A DNA stretch of 64,000 bases from Micrococcaceae bacterium RIT 802 (GCA_016892645.1 JAFEMX010000001.1:554836-618835); one strand, 5' to 3'. Positions 1 through 9,677 are shown, counted from the first letter of the stretch. Numbers and translations: made by a program. Notes: generated by a model from the letters alone, not told the origin.

Positions 1-1
1 C

Positions 2-352
2 GGACGCAAGTACGGGCCGAAGGGGATCGGTGCGGTCCTCGCCTTCGAGATCGCCGGCGGCGAGCCGGCCGGGCGCGCCTTCGTCGACGGGCTGGAACTG
101 CACTCCAACCTCGCGAACATCGGTGATGTCCGTTCGCTGGTGATCCACCCGGCCTCCACCACCCACTCCCAGCTCAGCGAGGCCGAGCAGGTGGCCGCCG
201 GCGTGAGCCCGGGGCTGGTCCGCCTGGCCGTGGGCATCGAGCACATCGACGACATCATCGCCGACCTGGAGCTCGGGTTCGCCGCGGCCACCGCGGCGGC
301 AGTGACCGCCCAGGCCGCAGCCGGTGCCGGGGAACCGCAGGCCGCCCGGTGA
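2..352 (+). CDS. metY: O-acetylhomoserine aminocarboxypropyltransferase, C-terminal part
   Basis: This is the 3' end of a Cys/Met-metabolism PLP-dependent enzyme that converts O-acetylhomoserine plus sulfide to homocysteine in the cytoplasm; the start lies before the window. Visible are the family's C-terminal landmarks: a GPKG..AFE strand, the [12 protein letters not shown] segment, [10 protein letters not shown], and the [16 protein letters not shown] block that binds the PLP-substrate carboxylate. The tail after the last helix is Ala-rich. The stop overlaps the next gene as GTGA, so it is translationally coupled to metX, the preceding step of the same pathway. The choice between metY and a related gamma-lyase rests on that neighbour. 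Confidence 0.9.
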   Translation, partial: GRKYGPKGIGAVLAFEIAGGEPAGRAFVDGLELHSNLANIGDVRSLVIHPASTTHSQLSEAEQVAAGVSPGLVRLAVGIEHIDDIIADLELGFAAATAAAVTAQAAAGAGEPQAAR

Positions 353-1494
353 CCCAGGGCGTCGGCAACGTGACGGAACAGGTCCGCACCGGCAGCACGC
401 CGGTCATCCGCGACGGCATCCTCAAGTGCGTCCCGATCGGCGGCTACCGGTTCGAGACGGGCGGCTGGCTGCCCGAGGTGATGATGGGCTACGAGACCTG
501 GGGGACGCTGAACACCGACGCCTCCAACGCGGTCCTGCTGCTCCACGCGTTGACCGGCGACACCCACGTCTCCCGCGGCCACGGTCGTGAGGACGGGTGG
601 TGGGACGGGTTCGTCGGCCCCGGCAAGACCATCGACACCGACCGGTTCTTCGTGGTCGCGCCGAACATGGTCGGCGGCTGCTACGGGTCCACGGGCCCGG
701 CCAGCCCCGACCCGGACGGGCGGCCGTGGGGATCGCGTTTCCCGTTCACCACCGTGCGGGACTCGGTGCGCACCGAGTCCCGACTGGCCGACTTCCTGGG
801 CATCCAGCGCTGGCACTCCGTCGTGGGCGGCTCCCTCGGCGGAGCGCGGGCGCTGGAATGGGCCGTCGAATACCCCGAACGGGTGGCCCACTGTGCGGTC
901 ATCGCCGCCACGGCCGTGGCCTCCGCCGAGCAGGTAGCCTTCGGCCAGATCCAGACGCAGGCGATCCGCCTGGACCCGGCCTTCCACGGCGGCGACTTCT
1001 ACGCCGGGGCCGCCGCGCCCGTGGATGGGCTGGGCATCGCCCGGCGGCTGGCCCACATCACCTACCGCTCCGAACCCGAACTGGAGATACGCTTCGGGCA
1101 CGAGGGCCAGGGCGACGAGGACCCCTTCGGCAGCGCCGATGCGGCCCGCGGGCGCTACCAGGTCGAAAGCTACCTGGACCACCAGGCCGGGAAACTCGTC
1201 TCCCGGTTCGACGCCAACTCCTACATCGTGCTCACCGAGGCGCTGGTGGGGCACGACGTTGGACGCGGGCGGGGCGGGGTCGAGGCCGCCCTGCGCCGGG
1301 CCGAGGGAGTGGAGTTCTTCGTCGCCGCCGTCGACAGCGACCGGCTCTACTTCCCGGAGCAGTCCGAACGGCTGGCCGCCGCGCTGCCCGGGAGGCCGCA
1401 GGTGCACTACATCAACTCACCGATCGGCCACGACGGCTTCCTCACGGACATCGAGCAGCTGAACCAGGAGCTTCGCGTCGGGATGTTTGCTTGA
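349..1494 (+). CDS. metX: Homoserine O-acetyltransferase
   Basis: A 381-residue alpha/beta hydrolase-fold enzyme that transfers acetyl from acetyl-CoA to homoserine, making the substrate of MetY. The catalytic triad can be placed at S162 (in GGSLGG), D331 (in DSDRLYF) and H361 (in GHDGF). The N-terminal GYETWGTLN and LLLHALTGD blocks are typical of MetX. Length matches the family. The GTG start at 349 forms a GTGA overlap with metY; a later in-frame GTG at 370 is also possible. It ends 10 bp from a convergent gene. No regulatory RNA is visible because the operon start lies outside the window. Confidence 0.95.
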   Translation: MTQGVGNVTEQVRTGSTPVIRDGILKCVPIGGYRFETGGWLPEVMMGYETWGTLNTDASNAVLLLHALTGDTHVSRGHGREDGWWDGFVGPGKTIDTDRFFVVAPNMVGGCYGSTGPASPDPDGRPWGSRFPFTTVRDSVRTESRLADFLGIQRWHSVVGGSLGGARALEWAVEYPERVAHCAVIAATAVASAEQVAFGQIQTQAIRLDPAFHGGDFYAGAAAPVDGLGIARRLAHITYRSEPELEIRFGHEGQGDEDPFGSADAARGRYQVESYLDHQAGKLVSRFDANSYIVLTEALVGHDVGRGRGGVEAALRRAEGVEFFVAAVDSDRLYFPEQSERLAAALPGRPQVHYINSPIGHDGFLTDIEQLNQELRVGMFA

Positions 1495-1504
1495 CGACAC
1501 GCGG

Positions 1505-2392
1505 TTAGCTGGCGTCGTCCCGGGGGTCGCCGGCACCGATGCTGTGGCTGCCCGACACCGGGGCGAACGCCGTGGCCTCGGGACGCTTGGGAGTGATGCC
1601 GTCCCCGCTGGACTGGTGGCGCAGTCGCCGCAGCACCCACGGTGCCAGGTGGGTACGGGCCCAGACCAGGTCCTCGCGGCGGGCTGTCCGCCACGGTTTC
1701 GGTTCCGCCGGCAACGCCTCCAGGGGCTTGAGCTCGTGTTCGACGTTGAGGGTGTCGAGCACCATCATCGCGATCGTGTGGTGGCCCAAGGGCGAGAAGT
1801 GCAGGCGGTCCGGCGCCCACATCCGTGGCTCATGGAGTTCACGCAGCGCCCACATGTCGGCAACGATCGCATCGTGGCGTGCCGCCACCGTGCGCAGGTT
1901 CTCGTTGTAGATGGCCACTCGGCCGCGCATGGATCCCAAGACCGGCGTCTCGCCGATGTCGGGGCCGTTGAACAACAACACGGTGGCGCCCGTAGCCGAG
2001 AGCCGGCCGACGAAATCATCCATCACCACTGCCAGCGCGTCGGGATCCCCGCCGGGTCGCAGCACGTCGTTGCCGCCGGCGCACACGGTGATCAGGTCCG
2101 GGTGCAGGGCCACGGCGGGCTCCAGCTGCTCGGCCTGGATCTGTCGCAGGAGGCGCCCGCGGATGGCGAGGTTGGCATAGGCGAAGTCGTCCACGCCCCG
2201 GCTGAGTTGTTCGGCCACGCGATCGGCCCAGCCGCGATGTCCACCAGGGCTCTGGGGATCCGGATCGCCGATGCCCTCGGTGAAGGAATCGCCCAGGGAG
2301 ACCATGCGCCGCCAGGGGTGCGGGTCCTCCCGGTTCGCCGCGAGGAGGGAACTGCTCTGGTGATCTGGTGCCGATGGCGCGTCGCTACTCAC
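1505..2392 (-). CDS. SGNH/GDSL hydrolase
   Basis: A predicted 295-residue esterase of the SGNH superfamily. Block I is GDSFTEG with nucleophile S36; GGND (block III) and a C-terminal DRLHFSPLGH (catalytic Asp/His block V) follow. I chose the GTG at 2392, preceded by GGTGGA, because the longer frame to 2491 would leave only 14 bp to the divergent gene at 2506 and its extra residues are Arg-rich with no motif. No signal peptide is seen, so it is probably cytoplasmic. It is a paralogue of the gene at 13483, sharing the GDSFTEG.GD..P...G.RGWADRVA.QL signature. Substrate unknown. Confidence 0.85.
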   Translation of the reverse strand: MSSDAPSAPDHQSSSLLAANREDPHPWRRMVSLGDSFTEGIGDPDPQSPGGHRGWADRVAEQLSRGVDDFAYANLAIRGRLLRQIQAEQLEPAVALHPDLITVCAGGNDVLRPGGDPDALAVVMDDFVGRLSATGATVLLFNGPDIGETPVLGSMRGRVAIYNENLRTVAARHDAIVADMWALRELHEPRMWAPDRLHFSPLGHHTIAMMVLDTLNVEHELKPLEALPAEPKPWRTARREDLVWARTHLAPWVLRRLRHQSSGDGITPKRPEATAFAPVSGSHSIGAGDPRDDAS

Positions 2393-2505
2393 GGGTACAT
2401 TGTTCCACCGGGCAACGAACTTGACCACCCGGCGGACGGGACGCGGGGATCGGCACGTCCGGTCATCGTCGGCCGCGCGTCTGGCCCACATGATTCAATG
2501 GCGGC

Positions 2506-3153
2506 ATGACTGACACCTTGCCCCAGCCCGTCGTTGCCTGGTCCCGCCCGGAAGCCGAGCGCTCCGGCACCCCGCTGCTCGTCCTCTTCCATGGCTACCT
2601 GTCCCACGAGCGGGACCTGATCGGCCTGGCCCCGATGCTGCCCGGGGAATTCACGCTGGCCTCGGTCAGGGCGCCCTACGCGATGGGGCCCGGCTATACC
2701 TGGTTCCCGCTGATGCACGAGCCCGACTACTCCACCGAGCGCGTCGTGCAGGCGGTCACTGACGTCTGGGCATGGATCGACTCGGTGAAGGACCAGCACT
2801 CCTCGGTGACCGTCCTGGGCTTTTCCATGGGCATGGCCGTCGCCACCTCGGTCCTGCGCCACCGCCCCGATGAGATTTCCGCCGTCGTCGGCTTGTCCGG
2901 TTTCGCGATTCCGGCCGAGGGCAATGCGTTCTTCGACGACGAGGGGACCAAGGCGTCACAGCGTCCGCTGTTCTGGGGCCGTGGCCAGGCCGACACCGTC
3001 ATCACCGAGGACAAGATCGAGTTCACGCTCGACTGGGCCGGCGAACACACCGACCTGACGAAGATGCTCTACGCGGGCATGACCCACAGCGTGTCCGAGC
3101 CGGAGATGAACCACGTCTCGGAATTCCTGCGCCACCACGTCCTGGGGTCCTAG
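2506..3153 (+). CDS. Alpha/beta hydrolase, carboxylesterase/phospholipase family
   Basis: 215 residues, similar in size and layout to the YpfH/phospholipase-carboxylesterase family. Landmarks are LFHG (oxyanion strand), the nucleophile elbow GFSMG with S107, an Asp in the GQADTVI loop and the catalytic His in GMTHSV near the C-terminus. It has no signal peptide, so it is probably a soluble intracellular esterase. The ATG lies 113 bp from the divergent SGNH hydrolase start; no strong Shine-Dalgarno is present, and a weak TTCAAT hexamer ends 6 nt before the ATG. It converges with the S4 gene, leaving 14 bp. Substrate not predictable. Confidence 0.88.
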   Translation: MTDTLPQPVVAWSRPEAERSGTPLLVLFHGYLSHERDLIGLAPMLPGEFTLASVRAPYAMGPGYTWFPLMHEPDYSTERVVQAVTDVWAWIDSVKDQHSSVTVLGFSMGMAVATSVLRHRPDEISAVVGLSGFAIPAEGNAFFDDEGTKASQRPLFWGRGQADTVITEDKIEFTLDWAGEHTDLTKMLYAGMTHSVSEPEMNHVSEFLRHHVLGS

Positions 3154-3167
3154 CGCGGCGGAAGGGC

Positions 3168-3395
3168 CTACTCGGCGGCGACGACCACGCTCTCCTCGCC
3201 CAGGGAGACGACGTCGCCGACATGGAGCTGCTTGCCGCGGCGGGTCTCGATGTCGCCGTTGACCTTGACCATGCCGTTCTCGATCAGCTCCTTGGCATGG
3301 AAACCGTCCTCGGCCAGGCCCGCCAGCTTCAGCAACTGGCCCAACCGGATCGAATCGTCGCGGATGCTGATGGGCTGTGGCTGCGCAGAAGTCAT
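3168..3395 (-). CDS. S4-domain RNA-binding protein (YbcJ/YaaA type)
   Basis: A 75-residue protein that is essentially one S4 domain: IRLGQLLKLAGLAEDG, then GMVKVNGDIETRRGKQLHVGD, the alpha-L fold that binds structured RNA in ribosomal protein S4, tyrosyl-tRNA synthetase and the YbcJ family. The ATG at 3395 gives the usual small-protein length; the frame stays open upstream to 3689 but runs antisense through the next gene and adds no domain. Divergent from the DMT permease at 3454 with 58 bp between. A role in ribosome or RNA metabolism is an inference from the fold only. Confidence 0.85.
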   Translation of the reverse strand: MTSAQPQPISIRDDSIRLGQLLKLAGLAEDGFHAKELIENGMVKVNGDIETRRGKQLHVGDVVSLGEESVVVAAE

Positions 3396-3453
3396 GACCC
3401 CATCTTGCTTCACGATGTGCCAGCCCGCCAATGCGCAGCTAGCATGAGCCGCG

Positions 3454-4452
3454 ATGAACTCTGCTTCTGCTCCGGTTTCCACCGCGCGACACCTTCCCCT
3501 CTGGGCCGGACTGGCCCTGGCGATCCTCGGCGGGCTGATGATGCCCATCCAGGGCCGGATCAACGGTGCCTTGTCCGAGCAGATGGGCGACGGCAACGCC
3601 GCGGCAGCCATCAGCTTCGCGGGCGGGACGGTGATCATGGTCCTCGTCTCGGTCCTCCTGCCCCACGGCCGTGCCGGGCTGGCCGCCATGCGCCGGGCCG
3701 TGGCCGGCCGCGAGTTCCCGCGCTGGTACCTGTTGGCCGGGCTCAGCGGCGGCTACATCGTCTTCGGCCAAAGCCACGCCGTCCCGCTCATCGGCGTCGC
3801 CCTCTTCACCGTGGCCATCGTGACCGGACAGACCATCAGCGGGCTGATGGTCGACCGCGTCGGATTCGGCCCCGGCGGCAAGCGCTTCGTCACCGCCCGG
3901 CGCATGGCCGGTGCCGTGTTGATGATCATCGCCGTGCTGTGGGCGGTATCGCCCCGGCTGGAAACCTCGGCCGGGGGACTGGCCTGGCTCATCCCGGTCC
4001 TCATGCCCTTCAGCGCCGGCCTGTTCATGGGGTTCCAGCAGGCCATGAACGGCACCCAGACCGCCGCCTACGGCACGCCCATCACCGCCACCCTGGTCAA
4101 CTTCATCACCGGAGGCACCGCCCTGTTCATCCTGTGGGGCCTGAGCTCCATCGGCTCCACCCGGCACATCGAATTCCCCTCCGAGTGGTGGCTCTACACC
4201 GGCGGGGCCTTCGGCTGCGTGTTCATCGCCATCGGTGCCCTGTTGGTGAAGTCCCTGGGCGTCCTGGTTTCCGGGCTGTGCATGATCGCCGGGCAACTGA
4301 TCGGCTCCCTGGCCATCGATATCATCCTGCCCGCCCCGGGCACCGTGGTGGCCGTTGCCACCGTCCTGGGCACCGTGCTGACCCTCGTCGCCGTCGTCCT
4401 GGCCAGCATTCCCACCGGCCACCGGCCCCGGGTGCGGGCCCCGCGCGGGTAA
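3454..4452 (+). CDS. DMT-superfamily permease (DUF606/YdcZ type)
   Basis: A 332-residue membrane protein with about ten hydrophobic segments. The two halves have the same pattern: an early GRINGALSEQMG stretch in the first half answers GFQQAMNGTQTAAYG in the second. This is the layout of a two-repeat DUF606 (DMT superfamily) protein. Substrate and direction are unknown. A TAGCAT hexamer at 3440-3445 ends 8 nt before the ATG and no Shine-Dalgarno is present, so the mRNA may be leaderless. Divergent from the S4 gene and upstream of glyS in the same direction. Confidence 0.85.
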   Translation: MNSASAPVSTARHLPLWAGLALAILGGLMMPIQGRINGALSEQMGDGNAAAAISFAGGTVIMVLVSVLLPHGRAGLAAMRRAVAGREFPRWYLLAGLSGGYIVFGQSHAVPLIGVALFTVAIVTGQTISGLMVDRVGFGPGGKRFVTARRMAGAVLMIIAVLWAVSPRLETSAGGLAWLIPVLMPFSAGLFMGFQQAMNGTQTAAYGTPITATLVNFITGGTALFILWGLSSIGSTRHIEFPSEWWLYTGGAFGCVFIAIGALLVKSLGVLVSGLCMIAGQLIGSLAIDIILPAPGTVVAVATVLGTVLTLVAVVLASIPTGHRPRVRAPRG

Positions 4453-4459
4453 GGCCAGA

Positions 4460-4490
4460 TTGCCCGGCGGCGCGGCGGTCGCGTTAGGCT
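4460..4490 (+). promoter_or_regulatory. Putative glyS promoter
   Basis: TTGCCC at 4460-4465 and TAGGCT at 4485-4490 are separated by 19 bp, a plausible actinobacterial housekeeping promoter with a leader of about 60 nt before glyS. A TTGACC at 4490 is an alternative -35 but lacks a good -10. Confidence 0.35.
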
Positions 4491-4556
4491 TGACCGGTAT
4501 CCCTGCCCCGTTACGGACCGCAACCAGCGGCCTCGTGAACCATTGGAGTTAATTTC

Positions 4557-5942
4557 ATGGCGCCCCAGTCCAAGCTCGACCAGGTCATCTCCCTCGCCAA
4601 ACGGCGCGGCTTCGTCTTCCAGGCCGGTGAGATCTACGGTGGTTCGCGCTCGGCGTGGGACTACGGGCCCCTCGGCGCCGAACTCAAGGACAACATCAAG
4701 CGCGAGTGGTGGCAGAACTTCGTGCGCGGCCGCGAGGACATGGTCGGCCTGGATTCCTCGATCATCCTGCCCAAGCAGGTCTGGGAGGCCTCGGGGCACG
4801 TGGCAACGTTCACCGACCCCCTGGTCGAATGCACCCAGTGCCATAAGCGCCACCGCCAGGACCACCTCATCGAGGCGTTCACCGAGAAGAAGAAGCGCGA
4901 GCCCCAGGACGGCATGTCCGAGATCGTCTGCCCGGATTGCGGCACCAAGGGCGGCTGGACCGAACCGCAGCTCTTCTCCGGGCTGGTCAAGACCTACCTC
5001 GGCCCCGTCGACAACGAGGCCGGCCTGACCTACCTGCGCCCCGAAACGGCACAGGGCATCTTCGTGAACTTCAACAACGTGCTCACCGTCTCGCGCAAGA
5101 AGCCGCCGTTCGGTATCGGCCAGATCGGCAAGGCCTTCCGCAACGAGATCACCCCCGGCAACTTCATCTTCCGCACGCGCGAGTTCGAGCAGATGGAGAT
5201 CGAGTTCTTCACCGCCCCGGAGGACGCACCGAAGTACTTCCAGGAATGGGTCGACACCTGCTGGGCCTGGTTCCTGGACCTGGGCATCAACCCGGAGAAC
5301 ATGCGCCAGTTCGACGTCCCCGAGGACGAGCGGGCCCACTATTCGGCCGGGACCATCGACTTCGAATACCGCTTCGGCTTCAAGGGCTCCGAATGGGGCG
5401 AGCTGATGGGCGTGGCCAACCGCACGGACTACGACCTCGGCTCCCACTCCAAGGGCTCGGGCACCGAGCTGAGCTACTTCAACCAGGCCACCGGCGAACG
5501 GTTCACCCCGTACGTCATCGAGCCCTCGTTCGGCCTGACCCGGTCGATGATGGCCTTCCTGGTCGACGCCTACACCGAGGACGAGGCGCCCAACGCCAAG
5601 GGCGGCGTCGACAAGCGCACCGTCCTCAAGCTCGACCCGCGCCTGGCCCCGGTCAAGGCCGCGGTGCTGCCGCTGAGCCGCAACGAGGAGCTCTCGCCCA
5701 AGGCGAAGGCCCTCGCCGCCGAGCTGCGCAAGAACTGGAACATCGACTTCGACGACGCCGGCGCCATCGGCCGCCGCTACCGCCGCCAGGACGAGATCGG
5801 CACCCCGTTCTGCATCACGGTCGACTTCGACACCCTCGAGGACCAGGCCGTGACCATCCGCGAGCGCGACACCATGAGCCAGGAGCGCGTCGCCCTGGAC
5901 CAGGTGAAGTCCTACCTGGCCGGGCGACTGCTCGGAGCCTGA
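4557..5942 (+). CDS. glyS: Glycine--tRNA ligase, alpha2 dimeric type
   Basis: A 461-residue class II synthetase that charges tRNA-Gly. Landmarks in order: the N-terminal [12 protein letters not shown] and WDYGPLG blocks; a zinc-ribbon insertion with C92, C95, C125 and C128; motif 2 in [18 protein letters not shown]; the glycine-site TELSYF stretch; motif 3 in [10 protein letters not shown]; and a C-terminal anticodon-binding domain containing [13 protein letters not shown]. This is the single-chain homodimeric form, not the tetrameric GlyQ/GlyS form. No T-box could be recognised in the 104-bp upstream gap. A strong hairpin terminator follows, so it is probably monocistronic. Confidence 0.96.
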   Translation: MAPQSKLDQVISLAKRRGFVFQAGEIYGGSRSAWDYGPLGAELKDNIKREWWQNFVRGREDMVGLDSSIILPKQVWEASGHVATFTDPLVECTQCHKRHRQDHLIEAFTEKKKREPQDGMSEIVCPDCGTKGGWTEPQLFSGLVKTYLGPVDNEAGLTYLRPETAQGIFVNFNNVLTVSRKKPPFGIGQIGKAFRNEITPGNFIFRTREFEQMEIEFFTAPEDAPKYFQEWVDTCWAWFLDLGINPENMRQFDVPEDERAHYSAGTIDFEYRFGFKGSEWGELMGVANRTDYDLGSHSKGSGTELSYFNQATGERFTPYVIEPSFGLTRSMMAFLVDAYTEDEAPNAKGGVDKRTVLKLDPRLAPVKAAVLPLSRNEELSPKAKALAAELRKNWNIDFDDAGAIGRRYRRQDEIGTPFCITVDFDTLEDQAVTIRERDTMSQERVALDQVKSYLAGRLLGA

Positions 5943-5950
5943 CGCCCTGA

Positions 5951-5990
5951 CGGGCCGGCTGCCCCCCCGGCAGCCGGCCCGCGGTTCTTT
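5951..5990 (+). terminator. Rho-independent-like terminator after glyS
   Basis: A perfect 13-bp GC-rich stem (5951-5963 with 5969-5981) closes a C5 loop and is followed by a pyrimidine-rich tract with TTCTTT. Confidence 0.85.
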
Positions 5991-6018
5991 CCCCTTTCCC
6001 ATCAGTTTCAGGAGCAAC

Positions 6019-6930
6019 ATGAGCAACCTCACCTACCGACCGTGGCAAGAAGGCGATGACCTGGCGCTGCTGCAGATCCTCGGGGATCCGTCCACGCCGC
6101 AGGCCCACATCGACCGGACCATGCTGCGCGCCGACAGCGACGACCCCTGGGCCCGCACGCTCGTCGCCGTCGACGACGGGGTCCCGGTCGGCGCCGGTAC
6201 GCTCTTCGAGTCCTCCCTGCACCCCGAACGGCTGTGGCTCTTCGTCGAGGTCGCCCCGGCACTGCGCCGCCAGGGCGTGGCCAGCGAGCTGCTGCGCCGA
6301 CTGCGCGAATTCCCGGCACCGTCAGGCGTCACCGCGCTGAAGTCCCGCTACACGGTCGAGGGCTCCGAGGGCGAGGCCGCCGCCGCCTTCACCGCCTCGC
6401 TGGGCCAGGAGCAGGTCATGCGGTCGCGCGGGGTCGTCGTGGAGCCGGGCGCATTGAAGCTGCCCGTGTTCGACGAGGACGGCCTGACCCTGGAGGAGGC
6501 GGCCACCGGATCCGTCGAGCTTTCCCAGGTCGTCGCCGACTACTACAACGCCGTGCACGACTGGGACCGGGCGCAGATGACCCTGGGCCGCGCCCAGACC
6601 ATGCTGCTCAACGACGCCACCGGTGCCAAGGGCGCCATCGTGTTGCGCGACAAGCCCAAGGACGCCGGCGGCAAGATCCTCTCCTTCGCGATCAGCTACG
6701 AACCGGACCGCATGGACGCCCCGGCCGACGTGCTGATGGGCTGGGATCCCACGCTCTCCGATTCCGACGCCCGCGAAGCCGTCCGCGGCCTGCTGGCCAT
6801 GCTGGCCCACCAATACCCCGTCAAGCTCGAGGTCGACGACGCCATGGCACCGCTCTCAGACCTGACCGATGAGCTGATCACCGCCGGCCAGGCCACCGTG
6901 GTGACCACGACGATCATCGTCGCCAACTAG
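6019..6930 (+). CDS. GNAT-family N-acetyltransferase
   Basis: 303 residues. The N-terminal half has the GNAT core: a first strand LTYRPWQEGDD, a beta-hairpin with VDDGVPVGAGTLF, then WLFVEVAPALRRQGVASELL, whose RRQGVA part is the acetyl-CoA pyrophosphate-binding loop. The C-terminal half looks like a second, degenerate GNAT-like lobe. A GGAG ribosome site precedes the ATG. It is placed between glyS and dusB, each separated by hairpins, so it is probably its own unit. Acceptor substrate unknown. Confidence 0.82.
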   Translation: MSNLTYRPWQEGDDLALLQILGDPSTPQAHIDRTMLRADSDDPWARTLVAVDDGVPVGAGTLFESSLHPERLWLFVEVAPALRRQGVASELLRRLREFPAPSGVTALKSRYTVEGSEGEAAAAFTASLGQEQVMRSRGVVVEPGALKLPVFDEDGLTLEEAATGSVELSQVVADYYNAVHDWDRAQMTLGRAQTMLLNDATGAKGAIVLRDKPKDAGGKILSFAISYEPDRMDAPADVLMGWDPTLSDSDAREAVRGLLAMLAHQYPVKLEVDDAMAPLSDLTDELITAGQATVVTTTIIVAN

Positions 6931-7080
6931 AACTCCCCGTGTCAGGCGCCCGGATCACCGGGCACGACGGCGGTGCTCCCCGACGGGGAATGCCGTCGGT
7001 GGCTCCTGGTCGGGTTCCTGCCTTTCCCCAGCCCACGTGCGGCGTTCGGCGGATTTGGACGCCTTTGAGAGAATAGGGGG
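6931..7080. other. Structured intergenic region between GNAT gene and dusB
   Basis: 150 bp holding two stem-loops: GCCCGG/CCGGGC with an ATCA loop (6947-6962), and a nested structure with outer stem CGACGGC/GCCGTCG (6965-6998) and inner stem TCCCC/GGGGA. They may terminate the GNAT mRNA. The dispersed word GCACGACGGCGG (6962-6973) lies here. No confident dusB promoter was found. Confidence 0.5.
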
Positions 7081-8265
7081 GTGAGCGTGATTTCCCCCGA
7101 TACCCAGACCCCGCCGAAGCTGGCGCTGCCACCCCTGCAGCTCGGCCGGTTCACCGTGGACACCCCGGTCGTCCTCGCACCGATGGCGGGCATCACCAAC
7201 ACGGCGTTCCGCCGGCTCTGCCGCGAATACGGCGGCGGGCTGTACGTGGCGGAAATGGTCACCTCCCGCGCCCTGGTCGAGCGCAACGAGCAGTCGATGC
7301 GCATCATCTCCCATGACGACGACGAGGGTATCCGCTCCGTGCAGCTCTACGGCGTGGACCCGGCCACCGTCGGTGCCGCCGTGCGCCTGATCGTCGAGGA
7401 GGACCGGGCGGACCACATCGACCTGAACTTCGGCTGCCCCGTCCCCAAGGTCACCCGGCGCGGCGGGGGAGCGGCCCTGCCATGGAAGACCGACCTGTTC
7501 ACCGCCATCGTGCGGGCCGCCACCCGCGAGGCCGCCCGCGGCGACATCCCGCTGACCATCAAGATGCGCAAGGGCATCGATCAGGACCACCTGACCTTCA
7601 TCGAAGCCGGAAAGATCGCCCGGGACGCCGGCGTCGCGGCCGTCGCCCTGCATGGGCGCACGGCCAGCCAGCACTACTCCGGAACCGCCGACTGGAACGC
7701 GATCGCCGAACTGCGCAACGCCCTGCCGGACATCCCGGTGCTGGGCAACGGCGACCTCTGGAGCGCCGAGGACGCCATCGCCATGGTCGAGCAGACCGGG
7801 GTGGACGGCGTCGTCATCGGCCGCGGCTGCCAGGGCCGACCCTGGCTCTTCGGCGACATCCAGGCGGCCTTCGAGGGCTCCGCCACCCGCTTCCGCCCCG
7901 GCCTGTCCGAGGTCGCGACCAGCTTCTACCGCCACGCCGAGCTGCTGGTCGACTACTTCGAGGACGAGCTCAAGGCCCTGCGCGACATCCGCAAACACGT
8001 CGCCTGGTACTTCAAGGGCTACGCCGTCGGCGGCGAGCTGCGCGCCGCCCTGGCCGCGGTTCCCACGCTCGAGGTCCTCGCGGAACTGCTGGCCCAACTC
8101 GACCCGGAGGCCCCCTACCCGGGCGAAGGCGCCGAAGGCCCCCGAGGCCGCGCCGGTTCGCCGAAAAAGCCGCACCTGCCCGACGGTTGGCTGGACAGCC
8201 GAACCCTGGGCGAGGAACACCGCGCGCAGATCTCCGCCGCCGAGCTGGACGTGTCGGGTGGCTGA
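7081..8265 (+). CDS. dusB: tRNA-dihydrouridine synthase B
   Basis: A 394-residue FMN enzyme that reduces uridines in the tRNA D-loop. It shows the Dus barrel signatures VVLAPMAGITN, the catalytic Cys C119 in NFGCPVPKV, the flavin/NADPH loop KMRKGID, the HGRTASQHYSG strand and GNGDLW.....VDGVVIGRGCQGRPW. The GTG start is preceded by a purine run (AGGGGG). Its 3' end overlaps dgt by 8 bp. The insertion near the C-terminus rich in Gly/Pro/Lys (about residues 345-365) is a linker seen in actinobacterial copies. Confidence 0.95.
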   Translation: MSVISPDTQTPPKLALPPLQLGRFTVDTPVVLAPMAGITNTAFRRLCREYGGGLYVAEMVTSRALVERNEQSMRIISHDDDEGIRSVQLYGVDPATVGAAVRLIVEEDRADHIDLNFGCPVPKVTRRGGGAALPWKTDLFTAIVRAATREAARGDIPLTIKMRKGIDQDHLTFIEAGKIARDAGVAAVALHGRTASQHYSGTADWNAIAELRNALPDIPVLGNGDLWSAEDAIAMVEQTGVDGVVIGRGCQGRPWLFGDIQAAFEGSATRFRPGLSEVATSFYRHAELLVDYFEDELKALRDIRKHVAWYFKGYAVGGELRAALAAVPTLEVLAELLAQLDPEAPYPGEGAEGPRGRAGSPKKPHLPDGWLDSRTLGEEHRAQISAAELDVSGG

Positions 8266-9577
8266 ACCGGACCTGCGCCGCAACCCGGCCGGCTACACCC
8301 CGTTCGACCAGGAACGCTGGGTCGCCGAACCGGAAAAGAAGTCGTACCGGACCAGCTTCGAACGCGACCGCGCCCGCGTCCTGCACTCCTCGGCGCTGCG
8401 CCGCCTCGGCGCCAAGACCCAGGTCGTCGCCCCCTACTCGGACGATTTCGTGCGCACCCGGCTCACCCACTCGCTGGAGGTCGCCCAGGTCGGCCGCGAA
8501 CTCGGCGCAACGCTCGGCTGCGACCCGGACGTGGTCGACACCGCCTGCCTCTCCCATGACCTCGGCCACCCGCCGTTCGGCCACAACGGGGAGAAGGCCC
8601 TGAACCGGCTCGCCTCGGACATCGGCGGATTCGAGGGCAACGCGCAGACACTGCGGCTGCTCACCCGGCTGGAAACCAAGAAGTTCCGCGACGACGGCTC
8701 GCCCGCCGGCCTGAACCTCACCCGGGCCACCCTCGATGCAGCCTGCAAGTACCCGTGGCGCCGCGACGACGCCCCCGTGCACCACGGCAAGCAGACCGGG
8801 AAATTCGGCGTCTACGAGGACGACCGGCCGGTCTTCGACTGGCTGCGCTCCGGCCACGACGGCGGCGCCACCGTGGCCCCGGAGCCCCGGCAGAAGTGCG
8901 TGGAGGCCCAGGTCATGGACCTGGCCGACGACATCTCCTACTCCGTGCACGACGTCGAGGACGCCATCGTCGCCGGCCGCTTCCAGCTGCGCTGGATCCG
9001 CGACGCCGACCAGCGCGCCCGCGTCATCGACTGCACCCGGCGCTGGTACCTGCCGGACGTGGACGAGGCCGCCATCGACGCGGCCCTGGGCCGCCTGGAG
9101 TCCACGGGCGAATGGGTCGAGCACTACGACCAGACCCGCAAGAGCGCCGCGGCGCTGAAGGACATGACCAGCCAGTTCATCGGCAGGTTCTGCCAATCCG
9201 CCCTCGAGGCCACCCGTGCCGTCTACGGGCCCACCCGGCTGACCCGCTTCAACGGCCGGCTCATCGTGCCCGAGGGGACCGACCACGAGATCGCCGCGAT
9301 GAAGGGCCTGGCAGCCGCCTACGTGATGACCAGCCAGGAACGCCAACCCATCTACCAGCGCCAGCTCGAGGTCCTCAGCGAACTCGTCGTCCTGCTCAAC
9401 GACACCGGTGACCGCTACCTGGACCCGCTCTTCTCCGAGGATTGGCGCGCCGCCACGGACGACGCCGGACGCCTGCGGGCGGTCATCGACCAGGTCGCCA
9501 GCCTCACCGACTCCTCGGCCAAGGAATGGCACGCCACCCTCGTCCAGGGCCACTCCTTCAGCCTCGAGCTCTTCTAG
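8258..9577 (+). CDS. dgt: Deoxyguanosinetriphosphate triphosphohydrolase-like protein
   Basis: A 439-residue HD-superfamily enzyme predicted to cleave dNTPs to the nucleoside and triphosphate. The metal-binding HD signature is complete: H71 in LTHSLEV, then SHDLGHPPFGHNGE with H100-D101, and a later Asp in MDLADDISYSVHDVEDAI. The GTG at 8258 gives MAEPDLRRNPAGYTPFD, the usual N-terminus, and overlaps dusB by 8 bp, so the pair is coupled. dnaG follows after 113 bp. The dusB-dgt-dnaG order is common in actinobacteria and suggests a link to nucleotide pool control at replication (inference). Confidence 0.93.
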   Translation: MAEPDLRRNPAGYTPFDQERWVAEPEKKSYRTSFERDRARVLHSSALRRLGAKTQVVAPYSDDFVRTRLTHSLEVAQVGRELGATLGCDPDVVDTACLSHDLGHPPFGHNGEKALNRLASDIGGFEGNAQTLRLLTRLETKKFRDDGSPAGLNLTRATLDAACKYPWRRDDAPVHHGKQTGKFGVYEDDRPVFDWLRSGHDGGATVAPEPRQKCVEAQVMDLADDISYSVHDVEDAIVAGRFQLRWIRDADQRARVIDCTRRWYLPDVDEAAIDAALGRLESTGEWVEHYDQTRKSAAALKDMTSQFIGRFCQSALEATRAVYGPTRLTRFNGRLIVPEGTDHEIAAMKGLAAAYVMTSQERQPIYQRQLEVLSELVVLLNDTGDRYLDPLFSEDWRAATDDAGRLRAVIDQVASLTDSSAKEWHATLVQGHSFSLELF

Positions 9578-9677
9578 CACGACGGCGGAGCGCACCCGGG
9601 TGCCCGGCTCGCCCACGGCCCCGGGACCGCGGTCCACAGGCGTCCGGGGCACGTGGGCCCGCCCCCGGAGCGGGCAC

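Noticed and set aside
1487..2509. 340-codon plus-strand frame opposite the SGNH hydrolase
   Set aside because: The minus strand carries all SGNH motifs; the plus frame is Arg/His/Gly-rich with no family pattern.
3396..3689. N-terminal extension of the S4-domain protein
   Set aside because: It would run antisense through the DMT permease start and adds no recognisable sequence; the ATG at 3395 gives the normal family length.
4453..4556. Possible T-box before glyS, and another before proS (61064-61195)
   Set aside because: Both gaps are short, and I could not find the conserved T-box core sequence or a specifier stem with terminator.
4194..6032. 612-codon minus-strand frame opposite glyS
   Set aside because: Fully antisense to glyS, low-complexity composition, no ribosome site.
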